Positions 27,068-35,539 of a stretch of DNA of 64,000 bases are shown one piece after another (the first letter of the stretch is position 1; the number at the start of each line of letters is the position of its first letter). The DNA is from Vogesella mureinivorans. Its GTDB lineage: Bacteria > Pseudomonadota > Gammaproteobacteria > Burkholderiales > Chromobacteriaceae. The notes under the pieces were generated by a model. That model was not told the origin of the DNA, did no database searches, and worked only from the letters and a program-made list of their open reading frames with translations. The stretch lies in NCBI RefSeq assembly GCF_007644035.1, contig NZ_VMTV02000178.1, positions 248,001-312,000 of the forward strand, in the 5' to 3' direction. Both the position numbers and the translations under genes were made by a program.

Positions 27068-28210
27068 CTAGTTCAGCCCGTCTTCCAGCGCACGGGCGAT
27101 CACCAGCTTCTGCACGTCCGAGGTGCCTTCGTAGATCTGCGCCACGCGCACGTCACGGTAAATGCGCTCTACCGGGTAGTCGCTCAGGTAGCCGTAGCCA
27201 CCCAGCGTCTGGATAGCGGCCGAGCACACTGCCTCGGCCATTTCGGACGCGATAAGCTTGGCCATGCTGGATTCCTTCAGGCAGGGCTTGCCGGCGTCTT
27301 TCAGCGTAGCGGCGTGCCACACCAGCTGGCGGGCAGCTTCCAGCCGTGCCGCCGCCTCGGCCAGGCGAAAACCCACCGCCTGGTGGCGGATGATGGGCTG
27401 GCCAAAGGTGTGGCGCTCGGTAGCGTAACGGGTGGCAAAATCCAGCGCTGCCCGCGCCATGCCCAGGCACTGCGCGGCAATGCCGATGCGGCCCGCTTCC
27501 AGGTTGGCCAGCGCAATCTTGTAGCCCTCGCCTTCTGCCCCCAGCCGGTGGCTGGCCGGCACGCGCACGTTGTCAAACACGATCTGGCAGGTGTCCGAGG
27601 CGTGCTGGCCCAGCTTGTCTTCTACCTTGGCCACGGTGTAACCGGGCGTGGCGGTAGGCACCAGAAAGGCGCTGATGCCTTTCTTGCCGGCTGCCGGGTC
27701 GGTTACCGCAAACACGATGGCCACGTCAGCGTGCTTGCCGTTGGTGATGAACTGTTTTACGCCGTTGATGACGTAATCGTCGCCATCACGCACGGCGCGG
27801 CTGCGCAGGTTGGCCGCATCGGACCCGGCATCCGGCTCGGTCAGGCAAAACGCCGATACCCACTCGCCACGGGCGATGCGGCGCAAAAAGGTGTCTTTCT
27901 GCCAGTCGTTGCCAAAACGCTCGATCGGGCCACAGCCCACCGAGTTGATGACCGAAATGATGGTGGACAGCGCGCCGTCACCGGCGGCAATGTCCTCGAT
28001 CACGGCGGCCAGTGTCAGGTAGTCAAACCCTGCGCCATCCCAATCCGGCGACACTGTCAGGCCGAAGCACCCCAGCTCGCCCAGGCCGCTCAGCGCCTGG
28101 CGCGGAAAAGTATGCTCGCGGTCCCACGCTGCCGCATGCGGCGCCACCTCGCTGGTGACGAAGCGGCGTACCGCGTCCACTACCTGTTCCTGCTCTGTAG
28201 TCAGCAACAT
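27068..28210 (-). CDS. Acyl-CoA dehydrogenase
   Basis: A 380-residue FAD enzyme that oxidises acyl-CoA to 2-enoyl-CoA and passes electrons to ETF. Family features: FCLTEPDAGSDAANLR (FAD/substrate region, about 125-140), GFRLAEAAARLEAARQL, and the C-terminal catalytic Glu in QIYEGTSDVQK near residue 366. It resembles short/branched-chain members. AAAGGAA precedes the ATG. It is the downstream partner of the thiolase gene, from which about 440 bp of repeat-rich spacer divides it. Substrate preference cannot be fixed by eye. Confidence 0.93.
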   Translation of the reverse strand: MLLTTEQEQVVDAVRRFVTSEVAPHAAAWDREHTFPRQALSGLGELGCFGLTVSPDWDGAGFDYLTLAAVIEDIAAGDGALSTIISVINSVGCGPIERFGNDWQKDTFLRRIARGEWVSAFCLTEPDAGSDAANLRSRAVRDGDDYVINGVKQFITNGKHADVAIVFAVTDPAAGKKGISAFLVPTATPGYTVAKVEDKLGQHASDTCQIVFDNVRVPASHRLGAEGEGYKIALANLEAGRIGIAAQCLGMARAALDFATRYATERHTFGQPIIRHQAVGFRLAEAAARLEAARQLVWHAATLKDAGKPCLKESSMAKLIASEMAEAVCSAAIQTLGGYGYLSDYPVERIYRDVRVAQIYEGTSDVQKLVIARALEDGLN

Positions 28211-28648
28211 GCTGATTCCTTTTGCTTTTTGTGCGTGATATTGCTCAGCCCTGCCTTTGCAGGCAAAGGCAAAACCTTTTTGCCACGAAAGACACGAAAA
28301 AACACGAACGAAAGACCACCGAGATCGCCACCCATACGGTGTTTTCCGTGGCTTCTGCGGCTAAATGTTTGCGTGTACCGTGTGCCGCCGAATAGCAGGG
28401 CGAGCGCTGCTTTTGCTACAAAAAACACACCACTTGGCTGCAAGCCGGCTGCTCGCTTTCGTGCTTTTGTGGGTTTCGTGGCAAAGAATCCCCAGCTCGT
28501 ACAATGCAATTCCGGTACACGCGAAAAAACTTTTCTGCCACGAAAGACACGAAAAAACACGAACGAAAGACCATCGGGATCGCCGCCCATTCGGTGTTTT
28601 TCGTGGCTAAAAACATCTGCCCGCGTGTTTCCGTGGCAAAAACCACCC
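28211..28648. repeat. Intergenic CACGAAA-type inverted repeats
   Basis: Two near-identical 40-bp blocks (TGCCACGAAAGACACGAAA, starting near 28279 and 28536) continue as AACACGAACGAAAGACCA and are followed by reverse-sense motifs (TTTCGTGGC, TTTCCGTGGC). The open frames here translate to repetitive FVFFRVFRG strings and are not genes. Related blocks occur at 39.8, 43.1, 44.4-44.9 and 45.7 kb. Confidence 0.85.
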
Positions 28649-29833
28649 TTACACCAGCTCCACCGCCATAGCGGTAGCTTCGCCGCCGCCAATGCACAGG
28701 CTGGCCACGCCACGCTTGCCGCCGCGCGCCTGCAGGGCAGCAATCAGCGATACCACAATACGGGCACCGGATGCGCCAATGGGGTGGCCCAGTGCGCAGG
28801 CACCGCCGTTTACGTTGACCTTGGCGTGCGGCAGGCTCAGGTCCTGCATAGCGGCCATCGCCACCACGGCAAAGGCTTCGTTGATTTCGAACAGGTCTAC
28901 GTCATCCGCCGTCCAGCCGGTTTTGGCAAACAGCTTCTGCATGGCACCCACCGGCGCGGTAGAGAACCAGGCCGGCTCGTGTGCGTGGGTGCTGTGGCCC
29001 ACAATGCGCGCCAGTGGCTGCAGGCCCTGTGCCACGGCATCGCTTTCGCGCATCAGCACCAGCGCGGCTGCACCGTCGGAAATGGAGCTGGCGTTGGCCG
29101 GGGTCACGGTGCCGTCTTTCTTGAACGCAGGCTTCAGCGTGGGGATTTTGTCCAGATTAGCCTTCAGCGGCTGCTCGTCCTGCAGCACCACCTCTTCGCC
29201 CTTGCGGCTGGCCACGGTCACCGGGGCGATTTCGCCGGCAAAGGCGCCGCTGGTAATGGCTTGCTGCGCGCGGGTTAGCGAGGCAATAGCGTATTCGTCT
29301 TGCGCCACACGGCTAAACCCGTATTTCTCGGCGCAAGCTTCGGCAAATACCCCCATCAGCTGGCCTTTGTCGTAGGCATCTTCCAGCCCATCCAGGAACA
29401 TATGGTCCTTGATCTCGGCGTGGCCCAAGCGCAGGCCGGTGCGCACCTTGGGCATCACATATGGTGCATTGCTCATGCTTTCCATGCCGCCCGCCACCAT
29501 CACCTTGGCCGCACCGGCTTTCAGCAGGTCATTGGCCAGCATCAGCGCCTTCATGCCCGACCCGCACATCTTGTTGATGGTGGTGGCGCCCGCCGATAGC
29601 GGCAGCCCGCCTTTGATGGCAGCTTGGCGCGCAGGCGCCTGGCCCTGGCCCGCTGGCAGCACGCAGCCCATGATCACTTCTTCAACGGCCTCCGGTGCGA
29701 TACCGGCACGCGCTACTGCCGCGCGGATCGCCACTGCACCCAGCTCGCTGGCGCTCTGGCCGGCAAAAACGCCCTGAAAACCACCCATGGCAGTACGCGC
29801 CATACCGACAATCACGATTGCTTCGTTGTTCAT
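28649..29833 (-). CDS. Acetyl-CoA acetyltransferase (thiolase)
   Basis: A 394-residue thiolase that condenses two acetyl-CoA or cleaves 3-ketoacyl-CoA. All three catalytic regions are present: nucleophilic Cys in NKMCGSGMKA near residue 90, His in NGGACALGHPIGASG near 350, and second Cys in LCIGGGEATA near 380. GGAGG stands before the ATG. A perfect TTACGTTAACGTAA palindrome lies 27 bp upstream of the start, suggesting LiuR control. It fits the last step of acyl-CoA or leucine breakdown, or acetoacetyl-CoA metabolism. Confidence 0.95.
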   Translation of the reverse strand: MNNEAIVIVGMARTAMGGFQGVFAGQSASELGAVAIRAAVARAGIAPEAVEEVIMGCVLPAGQGQAPARQAAIKGGLPLSAGATTINKMCGSGMKALMLANDLLKAGAAKVMVAGGMESMSNAPYVMPKVRTGLRLGHAEIKDHMFLDGLEDAYDKGQLMGVFAEACAEKYGFSRVAQDEYAIASLTRAQQAITSGAFAGEIAPVTVASRKGEEVVLQDEQPLKANLDKIPTLKPAFKKDGTVTPANASSISDGAAALVLMRESDAVAQGLQPLARIVGHSTHAHEPAWFSTAPVGAMQKLFAKTGWTADDVDLFEINEAFAVVAMAAMQDLSLPHAKVNVNGGACALGHPIGASGARIVVSLIAALQARGGKRGVASLCIGGGEATAMAVELV

Positions 29834-29859
29834 GGTTCAAGCCTCCGGTTAGATAACGC

Positions 29860-29873
29860 TTACGTTAACGTAA
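29860..29873. promoter_or_regulatory. LiuR-type operator 1
   Basis: TTACGTTAACGTAA, a perfect 14-bp palindrome upstream of the thiolase gene (minus strand) and also upstream of the VOC gene (plus strand). The same palindrome recurs at 31449-31462, with variants at 32486 and 41489. Confidence 0.8.
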
Positions 29874-30051
29874 ACTTGCCGTGAAATTCAAGCCCCGTGC
29901 AGCCGTGCTGTGGCGTAGACACCGCAGATCACATGGCATCATCATGCAATACAGCAGCACCATCACCCACCACTCAGACACCAGGCAAACCGCCACCGGG
30001 CTGCTGGCCAAGCGCGACCTTACAGACCAACCAGCCCACACGGGAGACACT

Positions 30052-30471
30052 ATGTTTTCGCACCTCTGCATCGGCATCAACGACTTCGACCGCGCCCTCG
30101 CCTTCTACCGCCCGCTGATGCAGGCGCTGGGCATCCGCGAGCGCTTTTGCGACCCGTCACGCCCGTGGGCGGGCTGGCAAAGCGAGCCCGGCCCGCGCCC
30201 GCTATTGCTGATCGGCAAGCCGCTGGACGGCGCCGCAGCCACCCCAGGCAACGGCCAGACTATCGCCCTGCTGGCCACCACGCGCCGCCAGGTAGACGCC
30301 GCCTACCGGGAGGCACTGACGCACGGCGGCCGCTGCGAAGGCGCACCCGGCCTGCGCCCGCACTACCACCCGCATTATTACGGCGCCTACTTCCGCGACC
30401 CGGATGGCAACAAGCTATGCGTGGCGTGCCATGAAGCAGAAAACCAAGACACCCCATCGAATAGCCTGTAA
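30052..30471 (+). CDS. VOC-family (glyoxalase-like) protein
   Basis: A 139-residue vicinal oxygen chelate protein: N-terminal FSHLCIGINDFDRALAFY and C-terminal YYGAYFRDPDGNKLCVACHE fit the two beta-alpha-beta-beta-beta repeats of glyoxalase/lyase-type domains. His5 and a late Glu or His could be metal ligands. GGGAG precedes the ATG at 30052; the frame is open further upstream but without start signals. It is 9 bp from the next gene, so probably co-transcribed with it. The reaction is unknown. Confidence 0.85.
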   Translation: MFSHLCIGINDFDRALAFYRPLMQALGIRERFCDPSRPWAGWQSEPGPRPLLLIGKPLDGAAATPGNGQTIALLATTRRQVDAAYREALTHGGRCEGAPGLRPHYHPHYYGAYFRDPDGNKLCVACHEAENQDTPSNSL

Positions 30472-30480
30472 GGAAAACGC

Positions 30481-30795
30481 ATGCACATCAAGAACAAGCG
30501 CTCACCCGAGCAATGCACCAGCATGGATGACATCCGCGCCGAGATAGACCTGCTTGACCGCACCGTGGTCAGCCTTATCGGCCAGCGTTACAAATACGTG
30601 CTTGCCGCAGCAAAGTTCAAAACATCGGCCACCGCAGTACGCGCCCCGGAGCGCTTCAAAGCCATGCTGGCACAACGGCGACACTGGGCTGAGCAAGAGG
30701 GCCTGAGCGCAGAGGCTATCGAGCGCCTGTTCACAGACCTGGTGAATCACTTCATCGAGAAAGAAATGCAACATTGGCGGCAACAGCAAACATGA
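30481..30795 (+). CDS. PchB-like chorismate mutase/isochorismate pyruvate lyase
   Basis: A 104-residue all-helical AroQ-type protein. It follows PchB closely in length and pattern: CTSMDDIRAEIDLLDRTVV, YKYVLAAAKFK, APERFKAMLAQRRHWAEQEG and a closing EKEMQHWR. PchB splits isochorismate to salicylate and pyruvate and also has weak chorismate mutase activity. The PchA, PchD-F siderophore partners are absent. It follows the VOC gene and is bounded by a terminator shared with liuR. Either activity is possible. Confidence 0.85.
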   Translation: MHIKNKRSPEQCTSMDDIRAEIDLLDRTVVSLIGQRYKYVLAAAKFKTSATAVRAPERFKAMLAQRRHWAEQEGLSAEAIERLFTDLVNHFIEKEMQHWRQQQT

Positions 30796-30847
30796 GCTGC
30801 CGCCACGCCAAGCCAGCCCTGCCACCCTCACACTGGCGCGCACAAAA

Positions 30848-30873
30848 AAAGCCGCAGCAAATGCTGCGGCTTT
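30848..30873. terminator. Bidirectional terminator between pchB-like and liuR genes
   Basis: AAAGCCGCAGCA-AAT-GCTGCGGCTTT, with A run before and T run after, at the 3' ends of two convergent genes. Confidence 0.9.
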
Positions 30874-30900
30874 GGCATGGTACCCATCACATCGGCTGGC

Positions 30901-31305
30901 TTATTCCGGCAGCCCGCCGCTGCGCTTTTCCATCCAGTTCTCGCACTGCGCCTTCAACTGGCCTATTTCGCGCAGTACCAGCTGGATGTCCTGCATCTGC
31001 TGCGTGAGCTGCTGCTCGCGACGGCTGAGAATATCGACAAACTTGGTGAGCTGCGGCTCGTCGTTGCTGGCCGCATCGTACAGCTCGAATAGCTCGCGGA
31101 TCTCCAGCAGCGACAAACCGATGCGCTTGCCGCGCAGGGTCAGCATCAGGCGCACGCGGTCGCGGCGCGAGTAGATACGGCGCTGGCCCTGGCGTTCGGG
31201 CGTGAGCAGGCCTTCCGACTCGTAAAAGCGGATGGCACGGGTCGTTACATCAAACTCCTGTGCCAGCTCGGAAATGCTGAATGTGCGGTCTGCTGCGGCA
31301 GTCAC
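30901..31305 (-). CDS. liuR: MerR-family regulator LiuR
   Basis: A 134-residue MerR regulator. The N-terminal winged helix is FSISELAQEFDVTTRAIRFYE then EGLLTPERQGQRRIYSRRD; a long dimerisation coiled coil follows (FVDILSRREQQLTQQMQDI). No Cys-rich metal site, as expected for LiuR-type regulators of branched-chain amino acid and acyl-CoA catabolism. The GTG at 31305 is chosen because AGGAG stands five bases upstream; a GTG at 31326 is the longer option. Its gene sits amid four operons with the matching palindrome. MerR factors typically act at long-spacer promoters. Confidence 0.85.
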   Translation of the reverse strand: MTAAADRTFSISELAQEFDVTTRAIRFYESEGLLTPERQGQRRIYSRRDRVRLMLTLRGKRIGLSLLEIRELFELYDAASNDEPQLTKFVDILSRREQQLTQQMQDIQLVLREIGQLKAQCENWMEKRSGGLPE

Positions 31306-31448
31306 GACGTCTCCTGGTTCGGTCACTGCGGTGGGTGGGCGCTAATGAAGCGACGCGCAATTGTAATACGGCAAAGCAACACAGGCACGCAGGGCGTAAC
31401 GGCAGCTACAAACCGAAACACGCAATGCACCACTGGTGACAGCATAGA

Positions 31449-31462
31449 TTACGTTAACGTAA
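31449..31462. promoter_or_regulatory. LiuR-type operator 2
   Basis: TTACGTTAACGTAA, identical to operator 1, located 48 bp before the 3-hydroxybutyryl-CoA dehydrogenase start and about 145 bp upstream of the divergent liuR gene. This position would suit both autoregulation and control of the operon. Confidence 0.82.
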
Positions 31463-31510
31463 ACTGGAACTTGTTGTTAAACGTTTTGTTCTACAAACAG
31501 GAGACACGTA

Positions 31511-32359
31511 ATGACCTCTCGTATCGTAGGCGTAGTAGGCGCCGGCACTATGGGCAATGGTATTGCCCAAGTATTTGCCCAAGCAGGCTTTGATGTGATC
31601 ATGGCCGATGTGTCACAAAGTGCACTGGATCGCGGCCTGGCGGCCATCAGTAACAGCCTGAGCCGCCTAGTGAAAAAAGGCACACTCAGCGATAGCCAAG
31701 CCGTATTGATTCTGTCGCGCATCCGCGGCTGCACCCAGCTTGCCGAGCTGGCCGCCTGCGAGCTGGTCGTAGAGGCGGCTACAGAAAACGCACAGATCAA
31801 GGAAAAGATTTTTCGCGAACTAGCCAGTGCCGTGCCCACCAGCACCATCCTGGCGTCCAACACCTCGTCCATCTCGCTTACCACCATTGCCGCCTGGGTG
31901 GCGGCGCCAGAGCGCGTTATCGGCATGCATTTCATGAACCCGGTGCCGGTGATGCAGCTAGTGGAAATCATCCGCGCCCTGCAAACCAGCGACGACACCC
32001 ATGCCCGCATCCACGCCTTGAGCCTGGAGCTGGGCAAGACACCAGTGACAGTTAAAGACGGCGCCGGCTTTGTATCCAACCGCGTACTGATGCCCATGAT
32101 CAACGAGGCTGCTTTTGTGCTGTACGAAAACCTGGCCGCCGCCGAAGACATCGACACCGTGATGAAGCTGGGCATGAACCACCCCATAGGGCCGCTGGCG
32201 CTGGCCGACCTGATAGGCCTGGATACCTGCCTGTCCATCATGGACATTTTGCACCGCGAATTTCGCGACTCCAAATACCGTGCCTGCCCGCTACTGGTGC
32301 AGCTAGTCGCTGCAGGCCACCTGGGCCGCAAGAGCGGAAAAGGCTTTTATCGTTATTGA
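31511..32359 (+). CDS. 3-hydroxybutyryl-CoA dehydrogenase
   Basis: A 282-residue NAD-dependent 3-hydroxyacyl-CoA dehydrogenase. It has the Rossmann motif GVVGAGTMGNGIA at about 7-19, the catalytic His in GMHFMNPVP near 140, and the C-terminal NHPIGPLALADLIGLD signature. It oxidises (S)-3-hydroxybutyryl-CoA to acetoacetyl-CoA. AGGAG precedes the ATG. It lies just downstream of LiuR operator 2 and divergent from liuR. The thiolase at 28649 is its logical next enzyme. Confidence 0.94.
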   Translation: MTSRIVGVVGAGTMGNGIAQVFAQAGFDVIMADVSQSALDRGLAAISNSLSRLVKKGTLSDSQAVLILSRIRGCTQLAELAACELVVEAATENAQIKEKIFRELASAVPTSTILASNTSSISLTTIAAWVAAPERVIGMHFMNPVPVMQLVEIIRALQTSDDTHARIHALSLELGKTPVTVKDGAGFVSNRVLMPMINEAAFVLYENLAAAEDIDTVMKLGMNHPIGPLALADLIGLDTCLSIMDILHREFRDSKYRACPLLVQLVAAGHLGRKSGKGFYRY

Positions 32360-32365
32360 TCAAGC

Positions 32366-32399
32366 ACTTCCGTCACGACCAAAAAGCCGTGACGGAAGT
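32366..32399 (+). terminator. Hairpin after 3-hydroxybutyryl-CoA dehydrogenase
   Basis: ACTTCCGTCACG pairs perfectly with CGTGACGGAAGT. No T run follows, so it may be an RNA-stabilising or weak terminator hairpin. Confidence 0.6.
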
Positions 32400-32485
32400 A
32401 CCACATGACGCAGTGCAATATTTCACCAGCGCATCATAATCCCGTTGCGCAAAACTGAGCATTTGCTTTAGTTTACAGTCATTAA

Positions 32486-32503
32486 GTTGACGTTTACGTC
32501 AAC
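32486..32503. promoter_or_regulatory. LiuR-type operator 3 (variant)
   Basis: GTTGACGT-TT-ACGTCAAC, an 8+8 palindrome with a TT centre, about 160 bp before the acyl-CoA ligase start. The half-site ACGTCAAC is a variant of ACGTAA. Confidence 0.7.
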
Positions 32504-32663
32504 GACAAGGCCAAAAGCCTTGCACCATTCGCGCAGCCTACCCCCGCTGCCACCCTATCTGTTCCGGTTTTACCGTACTACCCCATGCGAAGCCCCACCA
32601 GAGGGCAGGTTGTATCTCGGCCGCCCGATGCGGCCAACACAAGAACACAGGAGACACAGAGAG

Positions 32664-34646
32664 ATGGCAAAGCCTGAATCCATACGCCCTGCCCTGGCGC
32701 AAGAAAGTGTGGCCGACACCTTTCCCAAGCTGCTGCAGGCCCACGCCAAAGAGCGTAGCGCCCGCCCGGCCATGCGTGAAAAAGACCTGGGCATATGGCA
32801 AACCTGGAGCTGGGACGAAGTGGCCATAGAAGTACGCGCACTGGCACTGGGCCTGGCCGCCAAGGGCTTCAAGCGCGGCGACCGGCTGGCAGTAATAGGC
32901 GACAACCGCCCGCGCCTGTATATGGCCATCATGGCGGCACAATGCATGGGCGGCGTACCGGTACCGCTCTACCAGGATGCAGCAGCAGAAGAAATGGTAT
33001 TTGTGCTGTCAGACGCCGAAGTCAGCATGGCAGTAGTAGAAGACCAAGAGCAGGTAGACAAGCTGCTGGAAATCCGTGACCGCCTACCAGCCCTGCAAAC
33101 CATCGTGTACGACGACCCGCGTGGCATGCGCCATTATCAGCACGATGGCGTGTACGACATGGCCGAGATTCTGGGTGCCGGCCGCATTCATCACGACGAA
33201 CACCCCCTGTTTTTCCAGAGCATGGTAGACATGGGCCGCGGAAGCGACCCGGCCATCATGCTGTACACCAGCGGCACCACCGGCAACCCTAAAGGCGTGC
33301 TGCATACCTACGACAGCATGATCATTACCGCACGCAATGCGGCCAACCTGGAAGGCCTGACCGAGCACGAAGAAGTACTGGCCTACCTGCCCATGGCCTG
33401 GGTGGGCGACAACCTGTTTTCCTACGCCCAGTCACTGGTAGTCGGCTTTTGCGTATCGTGCCCGGAAAGCAGCGATACCGTGATGACCGACATGCGCGAG
33501 ATCGGCCCCAGCTACTATTTTGCCCCGCCACGCGTGTACGAAAACCTGCTGACCCAAGTGATGATCCGCATGGAAGACGCCGGCCGCTTCAAATACTGGC
33601 TGTTCCACTACTTCATGAACCATGCGCGCCGCGTAGGTACCGATATTCTGGAAGGCAAGCCGGTAGGCTTCTGGGATCGCGTGGGCTACAAGCTGGGCGA
33701 GTATCTGGTGTACGGGCCGGTAAAAAACGTGCTGGGCTTTACCCGCCTGAAACTGGCCTACACCGCCGGCGAGGCCATCGGGCCCGAGCTGTTCGACTTC
33801 TACCGCGCCATCGGCGTGAACATCAAGCAGCTGTACGGCCAGACCGAAGCCTACGTAATGGTATGCGTGCACCCCAATGACAAGGTGAAACCAGACACGG
33901 TTGGCGTGCCGGTACCGGGCGTAGAGGTAAAAATTGCCGACAACGGCGAAGTACTGTTCCGTGGCCCAGGCACCTTCCATAGCTACTGGAAGCGCCCGGA
34001 TGCCACCAGCGAAACCCGCAACGCCGAAGGCTGGGTGTTCAGCGGTGATGCCGGCTACTTCGACGAAGATGGCCAGCTGAAAATCATCGATCGCGCCAAA
34101 GACGTAGGCCGGCTGACCGACGGCAGCCTGTTTGCCCCCAAATACCTGGAAAACAAGCTGAAGTTCTTTCAGCACATCAAGGAAGTGGTGGCGTTTGGCG
34201 ATGGCCAGGGCTACACCACCGCCTTCATCAATATCGATCTCACCGCCGTAGGCAACTGGGCGGAAAAACGCGGCATGGCCTACACCGGCTACACCGATCT
34301 GGCCGCACAGGCACCGGTGTACGAGCTGATCCGCGAGTGCATCGAAAAAATGAACGCCACCCTGGCGCGCGACCCCAAGCTGCACGGCAGCCAGATCAAG
34401 CGCTTCCTGATTCTGCACAAGGAGCTGGATGCCGACGATGGCGAGCTCACCCGCACCCGCAAAGTGCGCCGCAAGTTCATTGCAGAACGCTACGCCCCGC
34501 TGATCGAAGCCCTGTACAACGGCAGCCAGGCATGCAGCATCGATACCGTGGTGAAATTCGAAGATGGCCGCAGCGGCAACCTGCGCGCCACACTGCAGAT
34601 TCGCGACGCCAAGACCTACACCGCCACGACCCCGGAGGCCGCATGA
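32664..34646 (+). CDS. AMP-forming long-chain acyl-CoA synthetase
   Basis: A 660-residue adenylate-forming ligase that activates a carboxylic acid with ATP and CoA. Motifs: P-loop YTSGTTGNPKG near residue 207, YGQTEAY near 395, and a C-terminal FSGDAGYFDEDGQLKIIDRAKD near 465. The length and the long insert resemble FadD15-like bacterial long-chain synthetases. The ATG at 32664 follows GGAGACACAGAGAG; a longer frame has no start signals. Its stop overlaps the next ABC ATPase gene (ATGA), so ligase and importer are translated together, suggesting uptake and immediate activation of an acid substrate. Confidence 0.93.
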   Translation: MAKPESIRPALAQESVADTFPKLLQAHAKERSARPAMREKDLGIWQTWSWDEVAIEVRALALGLAAKGFKRGDRLAVIGDNRPRLYMAIMAAQCMGGVPVPLYQDAAAEEMVFVLSDAEVSMAVVEDQEQVDKLLEIRDRLPALQTIVYDDPRGMRHYQHDGVYDMAEILGAGRIHHDEHPLFFQSMVDMGRGSDPAIMLYTSGTTGNPKGVLHTYDSMIITARNAANLEGLTEHEEVLAYLPMAWVGDNLFSYAQSLVVGFCVSCPESSDTVMTDMREIGPSYYFAPPRVYENLLTQVMIRMEDAGRFKYWLFHYFMNHARRVGTDILEGKPVGFWDRVGYKLGEYLVYGPVKNVLGFTRLKLAYTAGEAIGPELFDFYRAIGVNIKQLYGQTEAYVMVCVHPNDKVKPDTVGVPVPGVEVKIADNGEVLFRGPGTFHSYWKRPDATSETRNAEGWVFSGDAGYFDEDGQLKIIDRAKDVGRLTDGSLFAPKYLENKLKFFQHIKEVVAFGDGQGYTTAFINIDLTAVGNWAEKRGMAYTGYTDLAAQAPVYELIRECIEKMNATLARDPKLHGSQIKRFLILHKELDADDGELTRTRKVRRKFIAERYAPLIEALYNGSQACSIDTVVKFEDGRSGNLRATLQIRDAKTYTATTPEAA

Positions 34647-35431
34647 CCCAGCACCGCAAAATCGGCGACGTTATCCTGCAGGCCGAGGCGATATCGCTAT
34701 CCTTTGGCGGCGTAAAAGCCCTATCCAATATCAGCCTGGAAGTACGCGAGCACGAGATCCTATCCATTATTGGCCCCAATGGCGCTGGTAAAAGCTCCAT
34801 GCTGAACGTGATCAACGGTGTCTACCACCCGCAGCAAGGCCACGTGGTGTACCGCGGCAAGGCACGCGATCGCATGCACCCGCACGAGGCCGCGCGCCAG
34901 GGCATTGCCCGCACCTTTCAGAACATTGCGCTATTCAAGGGCATGAGTGTGCTGGACAACATCATGACCGGGCGCAACCTGAAAATGCGCGCCAACTTTA
35001 TCCAGCAAGCACTGTACTGGGGCCGCGCCCAGCGCGAGGAAAACACCCAGCGCGCTTATGTGGAAAAAATCATCGACTTTCTGGAAATCCAGCATATCCG
35101 CAAAACCCCGGTGGGCCGCCTGCCCTACGGCCTGCAAAAGCGCGTAGAGCTGGCGCGAGCACTGGCAGCCGAGCCCACCATGTTGCTGCTGGATGAACCC
35201 ATGGCCGGCATGAACGTGGAAGAAAAACAGGATATGTGCCGCTTTGTTCTGGATGTGAACGACGAGTTCGGCACCACCATCGTGCTGATCGAGCACGATA
35301 TGGGCGTGGTGATGGACATATCCGATCGCATCATCGTACTGGATTACGGCAAGAAAATCGGCGACGGCACACCGGATGAGATCCGCGTCAACCCGGACGT
35401 TATCGCAGCCTACCTAGGCGGCAGCCACTAA
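34643..35431 (+). CDS. Liv-type ABC importer ATPase (LivG-like)
   Basis: A 262-residue ATP-binding subunit. It has Walker A GPNGAGKSS near residue 45, a Q-loop in ARTFQNIALF, a signature region PYGLQKRVELARAL (degenerate compared with LSGGQ), Walker B LLLDEPMAGMN, and an H-loop EHDMG. The insertion after ARTFQNIALF is typical of LivG. The ATG overlaps the ligase stop codon. Together with genes to 39782 it forms a branched-chain amino acid-type importer, but the operon partner suggests an organic or fatty acid as cargo. Confidence 0.92.
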   Translation: MTQHRKIGDVILQAEAISLSFGGVKALSNISLEVREHEILSIIGPNGAGKSSMLNVINGVYHPQQGHVVYRGKARDRMHPHEAARQGIARTFQNIALFKGMSVLDNIMTGRNLKMRANFIQQALYWGRAQREENTQRAYVEKIIDFLEIQHIRKTPVGRLPYGLQKRVELARALAAEPTMLLLDEPMAGMNVEEKQDMCRFVLDVNDEFGTTIVLIEHDMGVVMDISDRIIVLDYGKKIGDGTPDEIRVNPDVIAAYLGGSH

Positions 35432-35539
35432 CCCCATAGCTTGCAGCCACACCGTACCCGCGCGGCACGGGGCCCTCTTCTTGCCTACGGCAAGAACAAA
35501 GGCATGAAAAGTTGGCCGCAAGCATGAAAGGAGCAAGTC

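Noticed and set aside
28201-28743. 180-codon open frame with FVFFRVFRG repeats
   Set aside because: It is a translation of the CACGAAA-type intergenic repeats and overlaps the thiolase 3' end.
27008-29278. 756-codon open frame opposite the acyl-CoA dehydrogenase and thiolase genes
   Set aside because: Crosses two genes and the repeat-filled spacer; the reverse strand carries full catalytic motifs.
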